DNA from: Mycolicibacterium aurum
Lineage (GTDB): Bacteria; Actinomycetota; Actinomycetes; Mycobacteriales; Mycobacteriaceae
Assembly (NCBI RefSeq): GCF_900637195.1
Contig: NZ_LR134356.1
Coordinates: forward strand, 2,418,001 to 2,482,000
DNA: 64,000 nt
Direction: 5' to 3'
The notes below the pieces were generated by a model. That model searched no databases. It saw only the letters and a program-made list of their open reading frames with translations, and was not told where the DNA came from. This document shows positions 1 to 8,653 of this stretch, piece after piece (positions within the stretch are counted from its first letter, which is position 1; every line of letters begins with the position of its first letter). Both the position numbers and the translations under genes were made by a program.

Positions 1-555
1 GCGGTGCCCGCACCCCGAGTGCCGTCCCTGGTCGAGGATTTGGCGCCGCGCACCGCGGCGGCGGCGCGCCGGATCCCGGTGGCCTCGGCCGCCGTCGTGG
101 CGCTGGCGTTGCCCGGCGGCACGCCACTGCCCGAGCAGTCCGGGGTGCTGGTCGCCGGGCCCGGCCCGTTGCGGGCCAAGGCCGTCACGCTGTCGTCGCG
201 CAAATGGGGTCGGCGGGGCAGCGCCGAGATGGTCCGGCTGTCCTACGGCCGGTTCGCCGACGATCTGGCGCGCAATACCGGTGACGAGGAGCTGCTCGCG
301 TGGGCGGAGCAGGATCTCGCGACGTTGTTCGGGATCGCGGCCGATCCGGTGGACAGCCGGGTGGTGCGATGGATCGACGCGATGCCCCAGTACGGGCCCG
401 GGCATGCTGACCTGGTCGCGGAGTTGCGTGCGGGACTACCGCACGGTGTGGTCGTGGCCGGTGCCTACCTGGACGGCATCGGGGTGCCCGCGTGTGTGGC
501 GTCGGCCACCCGGGCGGCCGCTGCGCTGGTGGTCGACGCCGGTCACGGGGCCTAG
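1..555 (+). CDS. hemY: Protoporphyrinogen/coproporphyrinogen III oxidase, C-terminal part
   Basis: The reading frame is open from the first base, so the gene begins outside the window; about 184 C-terminal residues are present. The end carries the FAD-binding signature typical of HemY/HemG oxidases (GAYLDGIGVPACVASA), and the segment GHADLV before it also fits the family. The enzyme oxidises the porphyrinogen ring in haem synthesis; in actinobacteria the substrate is coproporphyrinogen III. hemQ follows 51 bp downstream, the normal mycobacterial order (Rv2677c-Rv2676c), which supports the call. Only the N-terminal dinucleotide-binding fold cannot be checked. Confidence 0.9.
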   Translation, partial: AVPAPRVPSLVEDLAPRTAAAARRIPVASAAVVALALPGGTPLPEQSGVLVAGPGPLRAKAVTLSSRKWGRRGSAEMVRLSYGRFADDLARNTGDEELLAWAEQDLATLFGIAADPVDSRVVRWIDAMPQYGPGHADLVAELRAGLPHGVVVAGAYLDGIGVPACVASATRAAAALVVDAGHGA

Positions 556-606
556 CGCCCGGGGCGAGCGCCACGTCGCGGAATCGTCGCGTGGCACGAT
601 AGGCCC

Positions 607-1311
607 ATGGCCAAGCTCGATTTCGACGAACTGAACTCCACGATCCGGTACCTGATGTTCTCGGTCTTCGCCGTGACACCGGGTGCGCTGGCCGTCGAGG
701 AGGACGCACGCGCAACGATCGCCGACGACACCGCGACCTTCTTCAAGCGTCAAGAGGACAACGGGGTCGTGGTGCGCGGGCTCTACGACGTCGCCGGGAT
801 GCGCGCCGACGCCGACTTCATGATCTGGACCCACGCCGAGAACGTCGAGGCGCTGCAGGCCACCTATTCCGATTTCCGCCGCACCACCACGCTGGGGCGC
901 GCGTCGACGCCGGTGTGGAGCAACGTCGCCCTGCACCGGCCCGCGGAGTTCAACAAGAGCCACATCCCGGCCTTCCTCGCGGGCGAGGAAGCCGGTGCCT
1001 ACATCTGCGTCTATCCGTTCGTGCGGTCGCTGGAGTGGTACCTGCTGCCCGACGAGGAGCGCCGCCGCATGCTGTCCGAACACGGAATGGCGGCGCGGGG
1101 CTACAAGGACGTGCGCGCCAACACTGTGCCGGCGTTCGCCCTGGGTGACTACGAGTGGCTGCTCGCGTTCGAGGCGCCGGAGTTGCACCGCATCGTCGAC
1201 CTGATGCGGGACCTGCGCGCCACCGACGCGCGCAGGCACGTGCGGGAGGAGACACCGTTCTTCACCGGTCCGCGGGTGACCGCCGAGAAGCTCGTCGCGG
1301 CGCTGCCGTAG
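607..1311 (+). CDS. hemQ: Coproheme decarboxylase HemQ (ChdC)
   Basis: This 234-residue protein is full length for the actinobacterial chlorite-dismutase-like family. It removes two propionate carboxyls from iron-coproporphyrin to give haem b, the last step of the coproporphyrin-dependent pathway. Visible hallmarks are the catalytic-tyrosine segment [14 protein letters not shown] and the haem-ligand segment [15 protein letters not shown] with its histidine. From memory the sequence is close to M. tuberculosis Rv2676c along its whole length. The ATG start gives the N-terminus [10 protein letters not shown], which matches the Mtb protein. It lies downstream of hemY and is convergent with msrB. 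Confidence 0.96.
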   Translation: MAKLDFDELNSTIRYLMFSVFAVTPGALAVEEDARATIADDTATFFKRQEDNGVVVRGLYDVAGMRADADFMIWTHAENVEALQATYSDFRRTTTLGRASTPVWSNVALHRPAEFNKSHIPAFLAGEEAGAYICVYPFVRSLEWYLLPDEERRRMLSEHGMAARGYKDVRANTVPAFALGDYEWLLAFEAPELHRIVDLMRDLRATDARRHVREETPFFTGPRVTAEKLVAALP

Positions 1312-1331
1312 TTCGGAGCGGCGCCGACGGG

Positions 1332-1772
1332 CTAGGCCTGCGCCGGCGCCAGACGCAGCGAAATCGAGTTGATGCAGTAGCGCTGATCCGTGGGCGTGGG
1401 ATAACCCTCGCCCTCGAAGACGTGGCCGAGGTGGCTGTGGCAATTGGCGCACAGCACCTCCACGCGACGCATGCCCATCGAATCGTCGGTCCGCAGGATC
1501 ACCGCATCGGAATCGGCGGGATCGAAGAAAGACGGCCACCCGCAATGGGATTCGAACTTCTCACTGCTGCGGAACAATTCGGCTCCGCACGCGCGGCACT
1601 GATACACGCCTTCGGTCGTGGTGTCGGTGTACTCACCGGTGAACGGCCGCTCGGTGCCCGCCTGCCGCAGCACCGCGAACTCCTGCGGGGTGAGCCGCTC
1701 CCGCCACTGGTCGTCGCTGAGCATCAGCTTGGGACCTGACGCAGAACCCGATTCGGCACCTGTCGCTGTCAT
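1332..1772 (-). CDS. msrB: Peptide methionine-(R)-S-oxide reductase MsrB
   Basis: A 146-residue protein reducing methionine-R-sulfoxide in oxidised proteins. The two zinc-binding CxxC motifs are visible (CRACG and CANCH), as are the family segments CGWPSFF and SHLGHVFEGEG. The active-site cysteine lies in RYCINSISL near the C-terminus. Length is normal for single-domain MsrB. The start codon is 9 bp after the aftC stop, so it is probably the last gene of a ribD-like - lipoprotein - aftC - msrB transcript. The first 20 residues are non-conserved in type, so the true start could lie slightly downstream. Confidence 0.95.
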   Translation of the reverse strand: MTATGAESGSASGPKLMLSDDQWRERLTPQEFAVLRQAGTERPFTGEYTDTTTEGVYQCRACGAELFRSSEKFESHCGWPSFFDPADSDAVILRTDDSMGMRRVEVLCANCHSHLGHVFEGEGYPTPTDQRYCINSISLRLAPAQA

Positions 1773-1781
1773 GGCTCCAGG

Positions 1782-3056
1782 TTACTCGGGCGGCCGGGCA
1801 GCGGGTTGGAGCTGTTTCATCCACGGCGGATCGATGCCCTCGTCGAGGCGGCCGTCCTCTTTCGCATCGAGATAGCGGAACAGCAGCACCGAGAACACCA
1901 CGATGACGATCAGCGACCACCCGTAGGTGATCTTGAGGTACTCCAGCGCGCGCCCGGTGGACGGCACCTGCCACAGCAGCCAGCGATCCATGGTCAGGAA
2001 GCCGTAGACCGCCAGCCACGCGACCCAGTTCCGGATCACCGAGTTCGGCAGGACGACGGTCATCAGGAAGGGGAACAAGGCAATCGAGTAATAGCCCTGC
2101 CCCAGGGACAGCACCAGCCAGGACGTCACCAGCAGCACACCGGAGGACGTCATCATCCAGAAGAACGTGTCGCGGGTGCGGTAGTAGCGGTACAGCATCC
2201 AGAGCGCGGCGGCGCCGAGCACGATGAAGGTGATGCGCAGCGCCATGATCAGCCACATCGGAAGGCCGAAGTAGACGCCGTTGCCCAGGATCGAGCTGTT
2301 GAAGTAGTCCCGGGTGGACAGGATGTACGGCACGGTGCGGGTGATGAAGCTCATCGGGTCGCTGATCAGCGGCCACGCGACGATGTTGAACACCAGCGGA
2401 ACCGCGAACGCCGTCGCCAGGGCGCGCCACTGCCGATTGAGCAGCGGCAGCAGCAGTAGCGGTGCCAGCAGTGGTTTGACCACAAGCGTCAGCCCGATGC
2501 TCACGCCGGCCCACCATTCGTGGCTGCGGTTGCCGTCCAGCAGCCAGCGGAAGAACAGCACCTCCAGCAGGAGCATGACGCCGTTGATGTTGCCGAACAC
2601 GAGTGTGTTGGTGACGCTTTCGGTGCTGAACATCGCCAGCAGCAGTGCGGGTGCGGCCACCGAGGTCAACGTGAAGTTGAACAGTCGCAGCAGGAAGTAC
2701 CCCGCCAGCACGATGGCGAGCGAGTTGAAGAAGATGAACCAGTTCCGCGACGCGACCTCGGGCAGATAGCCGAAGGGCGCCATGATCAGCGTGCCGCCCG
2801 GCGGGTACAGGTAGTGCGGGTCCACCTGGTTGAAGTTCTCGTTGTAGATGTCCCAACCGAACTTGAAGTTGATCACCGCGCGGTAGACGGGCGCGTAGTC
2901 GTCGGTGATGTAGCGGTTGAAGACGAGCACGTAGCTGCGGTGGATGACCGCCATGATGGCCAGCGGCCACAGGACCGATCTCAACACCTGCGCCGCGGTG
3001 GGGGGGGAGGTGCGAGGTCGGAAGGCGGTCAGAACAAGATCGCGCACGTCACGCAC
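1782..3056 (-). CDS. aftC: Arabinofuranosyltransferase AftC
   Basis: A 424-residue polytopic membrane protein of GT-C type. After the first membrane segment comes the periplasmic motif ITDDYAPVYRAV with the acidic pair expected of decaprenyl-phosphate-sugar transferases, then HYLYPPGGTLIMAPFGYL. About ten hydrophobic segments follow. AftC adds alpha-1,3-linked arabinofuranose branches to arabinogalactan and lipoarabinomannan. Position (Rv2673) and neighbours (Rv2672-like upstream, msrB downstream) match M. tuberculosis. It starts 27 bp after the lipoprotein gene, consistent with cotranscription. Confidence 0.93.
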   Translation of the reverse strand: MRDVRDLVLTAFRPRTSPPTAAQVLRSVLWPLAIMAVIHRSYVLVFNRYITDDYAPVYRAVINFKFGWDIYNENFNQVDPHYLYPPGGTLIMAPFGYLPEVASRNWFIFFNSLAIVLAGYFLLRLFNFTLTSVAAPALLLAMFSTESVTNTLVFGNINGVMLLLEVLFFRWLLDGNRSHEWWAGVSIGLTLVVKPLLAPLLLLPLLNRQWRALATAFAVPLVFNIVAWPLISDPMSFITRTVPYILSTRDYFNSSILGNGVYFGLPMWLIMALRITFIVLGAAALWMLYRYYRTRDTFFWMMTSSGVLLVTSWLVLSLGQGYYSIALFPFLMTVVLPNSVIRNWVAWLAVYGFLTMDRWLLWQVPSTGRALEYLKITYGWSLIVIVVFSVLLFRYLDAKEDGRLDEGIDPPWMKQLQPAARPPE

Positions 3057-3083
3057 CGTACACCCAGCCCTCGGAGCGGTCGG

Positions 3084-4652
3084 TCAGGCCGGGCAGTACG
3101 TGTCGGTGGACGGCAGCTCGCCGGACTTCAGGTACTCGATGACCGGGGGCAGAGCGCAGGGCGAGTAGATGGTCGCGCCGTGCCCGACGCCCTGCCACAT
3201 CACCCGGCGGTTGGACGAGCCCGCGTTGATCGCCGTCGCGGCGACGGCCGCCACGCCCTCGTTGCCGACGATCGGGTCGTTCTGCACACCGAGGAGCAGG
3301 GTCGGGATGTTCAGTTCGCTGGGCTCCTTCGGCGCACTTCCGCTGGGCCAGTTCAGGCACTTCACCATGTCGAGCGCGCCCACCGTGCCGAATTGGGGGT
3401 ACATCCGGCCCCAGGCGACGACGAGTTCCCTGACCCGGTCCGGGGTGGGCCGGTTGAGCGCATCGCTGCAGCCGTTGACGAACTGGCCGTCGGTCTGGCG
3501 CAGCGTCTCCGCCTGGTTGATCAGATTGTTCAGGCGATTGGTGTTGCCGGATTGGGCGTCGGCGATCGCCAGCGCGAGTTCGGTACCCGAGTCGACCCGG
3601 CCGCCGCGCGGGAAGCCCAGGGCGGTCGAGATGGCGTCGGCGACGGCGGCCACCGAGGCGCCGCCCGGTCCGCTGCCGTTACGCGCCTGCGTCAGCAGTG
3701 CATCGACCGCAGCCTTGGGATCGGGACCCAGCGGGCAGTTCGTGGCCTGGCACTGCGTGGCCCACGCATCGAGGGCGGCCTGCTCACCCTTGACCCGCTG
3801 CTCGGTCGCCGCTTCTGCGGAGATGCCCAGCGGCAGCGGGGAGTCCAGGATCAGCCGAGCCACCTTGTTGGGGTGCGTTCCCGAGTACGCGAGCGCCACC
3901 TGGGCGCCGTTGCCGATGCCGAGCAGCGCGAGTGCGGGCACATCCCAGGTGGTGCGGAGCCGCTCGATGTCCTCCGCGGCGTGCGCATTGTCGTAGGCCG
4001 AGTCGCCGGGGGCGATGGTGTCGGTGCAACTGGTGGTCGCTGTCATGGTGACGGCGCCGAGGTTGGCGACAGGGTCGTCACCGGACTGGAACTGGGCCTG
4101 CTCGAACATCTCCTGCCGGTCGAACAGGTCGCGGCAGTCCAGGGCGCCCGACATTCCGATGCCACGTCGGTCCACCGACACGATGGGGTGGTTCTTCAGC
4201 ACGTCGGCGCCTGCGCGGGACAGCCATACCGGCAGCTGCACCGACGAGGGCAGGTCCGAGCCGGTGGTCATCACCAGCGGTCCGGCGTCTGCGGGTGTCT
4301 CGACCGATGTCGCCCGGACCACCCCGATGCTGACCGTTCCGGTGGCGCCGTTGATCGAGTCGAGGTCCGCGTCGTAGCTGGCGCAGTCGAGCTTCACCCC
4401 GGGCAGCGCCTGCACCGCTGCCGCCGCGAACACGCGTGACGTGCAGTCACGCCACGACAGGTCGTTCTTGGGAACGTCGACGGTGGGCGGCCCGGGCGGT
4501 TGATCGCTGGTCTGCGGTGCCCCCTGCGGGCCGGCCCCGGAGTCGGTGGCGTAACGCGGATTGGCGGCCAAACCGGGCGAACACGCCGTCAGCGGTAGGA
4601 CGATGGCCAGCGTTAGGACGACAGCCGGCACCACACGACGCATGGGGACCAC
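3084..4652 (-). CDS. Lipoprotein of the TAP-like alpha/beta-hydrolase family, apparently lacking the nucleophile serine
   Basis: A 522-residue secreted protein matching the Rv2672 position. A signal peptide ends in the lipobox LTAC at about residue 24, so it is probably an envelope lipoprotein. The fold is that of the SlpD/TAP-like hydrolases: the oxyanion-region text GIGMSGALDC, then the strand-turn-helix ALLGIGNGAQVALAYSG, and a C-terminal TAP-like domain with an aspartate (QNDPIVGNEG) and a histidine (GVGHGATIY). The nucleophile elbow, usually GxSxG, reads GIGNG, so Ser is absent while Asp and His remain. It may be a pseudoenzyme, or use another residue. It is the second gene of a four-gene operon. 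Confidence 0.85.
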   Translation of the reverse strand: MVPMRRVVPAVVLTLAIVLPLTACSPGLAANPRYATDSGAGPQGAPQTSDQPPGPPTVDVPKNDLSWRDCTSRVFAAAAVQALPGVKLDCASYDADLDSINGATGTVSIGVVRATSVETPADAGPLVMTTGSDLPSSVQLPVWLSRAGADVLKNHPIVSVDRRGIGMSGALDCRDLFDRQEMFEQAQFQSGDDPVANLGAVTMTATTSCTDTIAPGDSAYDNAHAAEDIERLRTTWDVPALALLGIGNGAQVALAYSGTHPNKVARLILDSPLPLGISAEAATEQRVKGEQAALDAWATQCQATNCPLGPDPKAAVDALLTQARNGSGPGGASVAAVADAISTALGFPRGGRVDSGTELALAIADAQSGNTNRLNNLINQAETLRQTDGQFVNGCSDALNRPTPDRVRELVVAWGRMYPQFGTVGALDMVKCLNWPSGSAPKEPSELNIPTLLLGVQNDPIVGNEGVAAVAATAINAGSSNRRVMWQGVGHGATIYSPCALPPVIEYLKSGELPSTDTYCPA

Positions 4653-4664
4653 AGTACTGATCGG

Positions 4665-5465
4665 CTACCGGCGGCTGTCTGCAGCGCCGCGCCGCCGGTC
4701 GCGGGTGTAGCGCAGGTACAGATAGCCGGCGTCGTCGGTGAGCGCGTGGCGCAACGCCATACCGCTGCGCACCTCGCCGGGGCCGGACACGATGCGGCCG
4801 GCATGTCCGCCCACCAGAACCGGCGAGACGGTCACGCACAGCTCGTCGAGCAGGTCCTGCTCGGTGAACAGGCCCAGGATGCCGGGGCCGCCCTCGGTCA
4901 ACACGCGCCGCAGTCCGCGCTCGGCGAGCGCGGCGAGCACGGTCGGCAGGTCCACCGAGTCGGGCTCGGCGCCGGATGCGTCGACGACCTCGGCCAGCGA
5001 CCCCAGGCGGCGCCGGGTGTCGTCCACCGCGTCGGCGGACGTCAGGACCAGCGGCACCACCTCGGTGCGGTGGAACAGCGTCGTGTCGCGGTCGATCTGC
5101 CCCGACCGGGTGAGCACGGCGATGGGCGGTATCTCGGCCTGACCCCGGTCGCGGCGGGCGAGCCGCTCCGCGGCGCCCATCTGCGCGCCCGAGTAGTTCT
5201 CCACCCGCGCGGTCGTGGCACCCACCACGATCACGTCGGCGAGCCGGCGCAGCGCGGCGAACACGGCGCGGTCACCGTCGCCGCCCAGGTCTCCGGATTT
5301 CCCGCCTGTGGTGGCGCCGCCGTCGATCGAGGTGATCATGTTCCCGCGCACCCAGCACGACGGCACGTCGTCGGGGTAGGCGTAGCGCCGGGTGAGGTCG
5401 TCCGGGCTTATCCCTGCGACTCCACCGAGGAGTGTGAACTGCGTCCCGTCACTGTCGTCGGACAT
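4665..5465 (-). CDS. RibD C-terminal reductase-domain protein (Rv2671-like)
   Basis: About 266 residues comprising only the RibD-C/dihydrofolate-reductase-like domain, with no N-terminal deaminase. The segments MITSIDGGAT, DVIVVGATTARVENY and LTEGGPGILG are the NADPH- and substrate-binding landmarks. The Mtb homologue Rv2671 is known for dihydrofolate-reductase-type activity and for conferring p-aminosalicylate resistance when overproduced, so a pteridine/flavin reductase role is likely. I chose the ATG at 5465 over a GTG at 5477 because it gives an N-terminus like Rv2671. Its start lies only 34 bp from the divergent ATPase gene. Confidence 0.85.
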   Translation of the reverse strand: MSDDSDGTQFTLLGGVAGISPDDLTRRYAYPDDVPSCWVRGNMITSIDGGATTGGKSGDLGGDGDRAVFAALRRLADVIVVGATTARVENYSGAQMGAAERLARRDRGQAEIPPIAVLTRSGQIDRDTTLFHRTEVVPLVLTSADAVDDTRRRLGSLAEVVDASGAEPDSVDLPTVLAALAERGLRRVLTEGGPGILGLFTEQDLLDELCVTVSPVLVGGHAGRIVSGPGEVRSGMALRHALTDDAGYLYLRYTRDRRRGAADSRR

Positions 5466-5499
5466 ACGCAGAATCACAGCACGCCGTTAAGGTGCCTGC

Positions 5500-6555
5500 A
5501 TGCAGGCGTCCAGTATCAGCTCCGGCGATGTCGAGCATCTGACCGATCGACATCCCAGCGTCACTCCGGAACGACTGATCGCCCAGCTGATCCCGCCGCC
5601 CACATTCGCCGACGTCAGCTTCGACACCTACCGCCCCGATCCGGCCGAGCCGTCCCAGTCGGCGGCGGTCCAGACCTGCCAGACGTTCGCCGAGCAGGCG
5701 GTGCAGCGCCGAGCGGGCAAGAAGAAACTGTTCGGCAAGCGCGAGGTGCTGCCGGGCGTCGGGGTCTATCTCGACGGCGGCTTCGGTGTCGGCAAGACCC
5801 ATCTGCTGGCGTCGTCCTATTACGCGGTGGGCTCGGAGTACAAGCGTGCCTTCGCCACCTTCGGTGAGCTCACCCAGCTGGCCGGGGTGTTCGGATTCGT
5901 CGAGTGCATCGAGTTGCTCTCCGAATACGTACTGCTGTGCATCGACGAGTTCGAGCTCGACGACCCGGGCAACACCACGCTGATCTCGCGGCTGCTGTCG
6001 GCGCTCGTGGAGCGGGGGGTGTCGGTGGCCGCGACGTCCAACACGCTGCCCGAGCAGCTCGGCGAGGGCCGTTTCGCCGCGCAGGACTTCCTCCGTGAGA
6101 TCAACACGCTGGCATCGATGTTCACCACCGTGCGGATCGAGGGACCCGATTACCGGCACCGCGATCTGCCGCCTGCGCCCGAGCCGCCGAGCGACGCCGA
6201 GGTCGCCGGGTGGGCAGCCGGCGTGGCCGGCGCCACGCTCGACGAGTTCGACGCGCTGTGCGCGCACCTGGCCACCATGCACCCGTCGCGCTATCTGACG
6301 TTGATCGAGGGCGTCTCGGCGGTGTTCATCACCGGTGTGCACACCATCGACGACCAGAACGTCGCGCTGCGGCTGGTGTCGCTGACCGACCGCCTCTACG
6401 ACGCAGGCATCCCGGTGGTCTCCTCGGGCACCAAGCTCGACACCATCTTCAGCGACGAGATGCTCGAGGGCGGATTCCGCAAGAAGTACCTGCGCGCGAC
6501 ATCGCGCCTGCTCGCGTTGACCGCCGCAGGTCAGGCTGGCCGCACCAGCACGTAG
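5500..6555 (+). CDS. zapE: AFG1/ZapE-family ATPase
   Basis: A 351-residue P-loop ATPase homologous to Rv2670c. Walker A is DGGFGVGKTH at about residues 89-98 and Walker B is LLCIDEFELDDPGN; the arginine-bearing RKKYLRATSRLL closes the protein. E. coli ZapE acts at the division site, and mitochondrial AFG1 in membrane-protein quality control; the mycobacterial role is not established. The ATG lies 6 bp after an AAGG sequence. It is divergent from the ribD-like gene and its last 25 bp overlap the convergent GNAT gene. Confidence 0.9.
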   Translation: MQASSISSGDVEHLTDRHPSVTPERLIAQLIPPPTFADVSFDTYRPDPAEPSQSAAVQTCQTFAEQAVQRRAGKKKLFGKREVLPGVGVYLDGGFGVGKTHLLASSYYAVGSEYKRAFATFGELTQLAGVFGFVECIELLSEYVLLCIDEFELDDPGNTTLISRLLSALVERGVSVAATSNTLPEQLGEGRFAAQDFLREINTLASMFTTVRIEGPDYRHRDLPPAPEPPSDAEVAGWAAGVAGATLDEFDALCAHLATMHPSRYLTLIEGVSAVFITGVHTIDDQNVALRLVSLTDRLYDAGIPVVSSGTKLDTIFSDEMLEGGFRKKYLRATSRLLALTAAGQAGRTST

Positions 6556-7067
6556 TCGGCCTCGATGTGGCCGCCGAGCCGGAACGTCTTGGTGCCGGTG
6601 ATCGTGAAACCGTGCTTGGCATAGAAGCGTTGCGCGCGCGCATTGCGCTGGTTCACGCCGAGCCAGACGCACGCCGCTCCCAGGGTGGCCGCGTTCTGCA
6701 CGACCGCGGCCATCAGTGCCGCCGCCACACCGGCGCCGTGAGAGTCGGGCAGCACATACATCTTCGACAGCTCCACCGCGGGGCGGTCGGGGACCGCAGC
6801 GGCGACGTCGGGGTCATCGGGTACACCGCGAATCATCATGGCGTACCCGAGGATTCGGCCGTCGTCGACAGCCGTGAGGACGATGCGGGCCGGGTCGGCG
6901 AGGTAGTCGGCGAACCGGTCGCGTGAGAGGTTCTCGGTGATGAACGCCGCCACGTCGTCGGGTCCCACCGACGGGGGGCAGGCCAGCGGAAAGGTGCGGG
7001 CGGCGACGTCGGCGAGTTCGGTCAGCCCTGCCGTGGTGGCCTGTTCGACCCTCAGGCCACGTTCCAC
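6531..7067 (-). CDS. GNAT family N-acetyltransferase (Rv2669-like)
   Basis: About 178 residues with a GNAT core. The acetyl-CoA loop is in the segment VLPDSHGAGVAAALMAAVVQNA, followed by CVWLGVNQRNARAQRFYAKHGF, the usual beta-5/helix-4 motif of the fold. Substrate is unknown. I place the start at the GTG at 7067, inside the upstream gene's last codons, because residues upstream of it read like out-of-frame translation of that gene. The 3' end overlaps the ATPase gene on the other strand. Confidence 0.85.
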   Translation of the reverse strand: MERGLRVEQATTAGLTELADVAARTFPLACPPSVGPDDVAAFITENLSRDRFADYLADPARIVLTAVDDGRILGYAMMIRGVPDDPDVAAAVPDRPAVELSKMYVLPDSHGAGVAAALMAAVVQNAATLGAACVWLGVNQRNARAQRFYAKHGFTITGTKTFRLGGHIEADYVLVRPA

Positions 7068-7555
7068 TGGGCCAGGCGGTGTCCGGTGATCTTGTCGATC
7101 AGCACCACGTTCGACACCAGGTCGCGGTAGCAGTCCCACCAGACGCCGCCGGTGAAGGTCTGGCCGACCTGCGCGCGCTGCATCATGTTCTGCAGGGCAT
7201 CCGGGGCGTCGCTGTTGCGCGGCTCGTAGGCGTCACCGGTGGGCGTCACCCCCCGGAAGGAGTAGGTGATCGCCATCGCGTAGGGGGTGGGTACCTTCAC
7301 CGGGGTGACCGTGACGTCGGCCCGGAACACCTGATAGCGCGGCGCCCGCGGGGGATATCCGAAGCCCGGCGGCGGAACGGTGGGCACGATGTTGCTGACT
7401 GCCACGTCGGCGACCAGACCTTCGAACTCCACCCGCAGCGTCTCACCGAGGCGGCCGATGGGAATGGTGGCCGCGGGGGCCGGCGGCGCCAGCACACCGC
7501 CGACCGCGGCCAGGGTGGCGATGAGGAACACGAGCCAGCGACGCATGCTTGGCAT
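7052..7555 (-). CDS. Exported protein resembling MPT63 (Rv2668-like)
   Basis: A 167-residue secreted protein with an N-terminal signal peptide (RRWLVFLIATLAAVGGVLA, then APAAT). The mature part has the order of short beta-strand motifs seen in the MPT63/DUF1942 immunoglobulin-like family: GRLGETLRVEFEG, then RYQVFRADVTVTPVKVPTP and YSFRGVTPTGDAYEPR. This family assignment is by pattern only. The Mtb counterpart is annotated as an exported Ala/Val-rich protein. It overlaps the GNAT gene by 16 bp on the same strand, suggesting translational coupling. A second ATG nine bases downstream is also possible. Confidence 0.75.
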   Translation of the reverse strand: MPSMRRWLVFLIATLAAVGGVLAPPAPAATIPIGRLGETLRVEFEGLVADVAVSNIVPTVPPPGFGYPPRAPRYQVFRADVTVTPVKVPTPYAMAITYSFRGVTPTGDAYEPRNSDAPDALQNMMQRAQVGQTFTGGVWWDCYRDLVSNVVLIDKITGHRLAQWNVA

Positions 7556-7594
7556 GATCGCACACCGGCGTGGGGGTCTGGATGGTCTTGGGTG

Positions 7595-8020
7595 TCAGGA
7601 CGTCCAGGGGCCGACGCCGCCGACCTTGTCGATGCGGATCCGGGTGAGGAAACCGGGGGGCGCGTCCGGCGGCGGGAACGGGGTGCCCGGGGCGGCCAAC
7701 GTCTTCGCGAGCTCCGCGAGCAGTTCCGGCGCTCCGCCTTCGACGATGCGTGCGGTGCCGGTGACCGACAGGTAGGGCCGCATCACCTGGCCGGGGCCGT
7801 CGGGGGAGACGATGGTGACGGCGACGCGCGGGTCACGGCGGACGTTGCGCACCTTCTGGTGCTCGGCGAGGTGGGCGGTCACCAGTTCGTCGCCGTCCGG
7901 GGTGGACTGCAGGGCCACCCAGACGACTGTCACCTGAGGGCTGCCGTCGGCGTTGAGGGTGACCAGGGTGGCGTCGGCACCGTCGCCGATCAGGGCGCGT
8001 GCGGCGTCGTTGACTCTCAT
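7595..8020 (-). CDS. PPOX-class flavin/F420-dependent split-barrel oxidoreductase
   Basis: A 141-residue protein of the pyridoxamine-5'-phosphate-oxidase-like fold. Typical segments are ATLVTLNADGSPQVTVVW near the N-terminus and HQKVRNVRRDPRVAVTIV, then the tail ILTRIRIDKVGGVGPW-type motif (here FLTRIRIDKVGGVGPW). Mycobacterial members commonly use coenzyme F420 rather than FMN, but the cofactor cannot be told from this sequence. It stands between the exported protein gene and ogt, 39 and 36 bp from each, on the same strand. Confidence 0.85.
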   Translation of the reverse strand: MRVNDAARALIGDGADATLVTLNADGSPQVTVVWVALQSTPDGDELVTAHLAEHQKVRNVRRDPRVAVTIVSPDGPGQVMRPYLSVTGTARIVEGGAPELLAELAKTLAAPGTPFPPPDAPPGFLTRIRIDKVGGVGPWTS

Positions 8021-8056
8021 GTCACGTTCTACGGCTACACCGGCGGTTTCATTCCC

Positions 8057-8653
8057 TCACGCGGCTTCCAGATCCAGCAGCATCGTCTTGGCGTGGGTGC
8101 CGCCGACGTACTGGCCGGTGGTCCCGTCGGAGCGCACCACGCGGTGACACGGGATGACGACCGGGAGTGGGTTGTGGGCGCAGGCGGTACCGACGGCTCG
8201 CACGGCCCCGGGCCTGCCGATGGCGGCGGCCACTGCGGCGTAGCTCGTCCGCCGGCCGTACTCGATGACCCGCAGGTGTTCGACGACGCTGCGGCGGAAT
8301 CCGGCGGCGAGGCGGAGGTCCATCGCCACGTCAAAGCTAGTGCGCCCCTTGGTGAAATACTCCTCGAGTTGACGCGCGACGGGGTCCAGCCGCGCCGGCG
8401 CACGCAGGATGCGCGGGCTCACTGCGCCGGCGAGCCGCGACAGGACGGCGTCGTGATCCTCGATGTCGAAGGCGACCCGGATCAGACCGACGGTGGTGGC
8501 GGCCAGCAGCAGGGTTCCCACGGGTGTGTCGACCGTGCGGTACGCGATGTCGAGAAGCCCGGCGGGTTCGGCGGCATCCGCCAGTCCGTCGTGCAGACGC
8601 TGCAACGTCAGTTCCTGGTCGGGCAGGGGCGCGTCGAAGACGGTGTCGTTCAT
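8057..8653 (-). CDS. ogt: Methylated-DNA-[protein]-cysteine S-methyltransferase
   Basis: A 198-residue O6-alkylguanine-DNA alkyltransferase. The suicide cysteine is in VVIPCHRVVRSDG (about C169), and the preceding GRRTSYAAVAAAIGRPGAVRAVG is the DNA-reading helix-turn-helix. The protein repairs O6-methylguanine by transferring the methyl to itself. Its ATG overlaps the stop of the sigma-factor gene (ATGA), so the two are translationally coupled; the sigma factor and this repair enzyme probably form one stress-regulated unit. Confidence 0.94.
   Translation of the reverse strand: MNDTVFDAPLPDQELTLQRLHDGLADAAEPAGLLDIAYRTVDTPVGTLLLAATTVGLIRVAFDIEDHDAVLSRLAGAVSPRILRAPARLDPVARQLEEYFTKGRTSFDVAMDLRLAAGFRRSVVEHLRVIEYGRRTSYAAVAAAIGRPGAVRAVGTACAHNPLPVVIPCHRVVRSDGTTGQYVGGTHAKTMLLDLEAA

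Noticed and set aside
436..1545. Minus-strand open frame of 369 codons opposite hemQ
   Set aside because: hemQ is certain on the plus strand; the minus-strand product is low-complexity Arg/Gly/His-rich.
2520..4439. Long plus-strand open frame of 639 codons opposite aftC and the lipoprotein gene
   Set aside because: Arg/His/Val/Gly-rich text without motifs, exactly complementary to two well-supported genes; typical antisense shadow in high-GC DNA.
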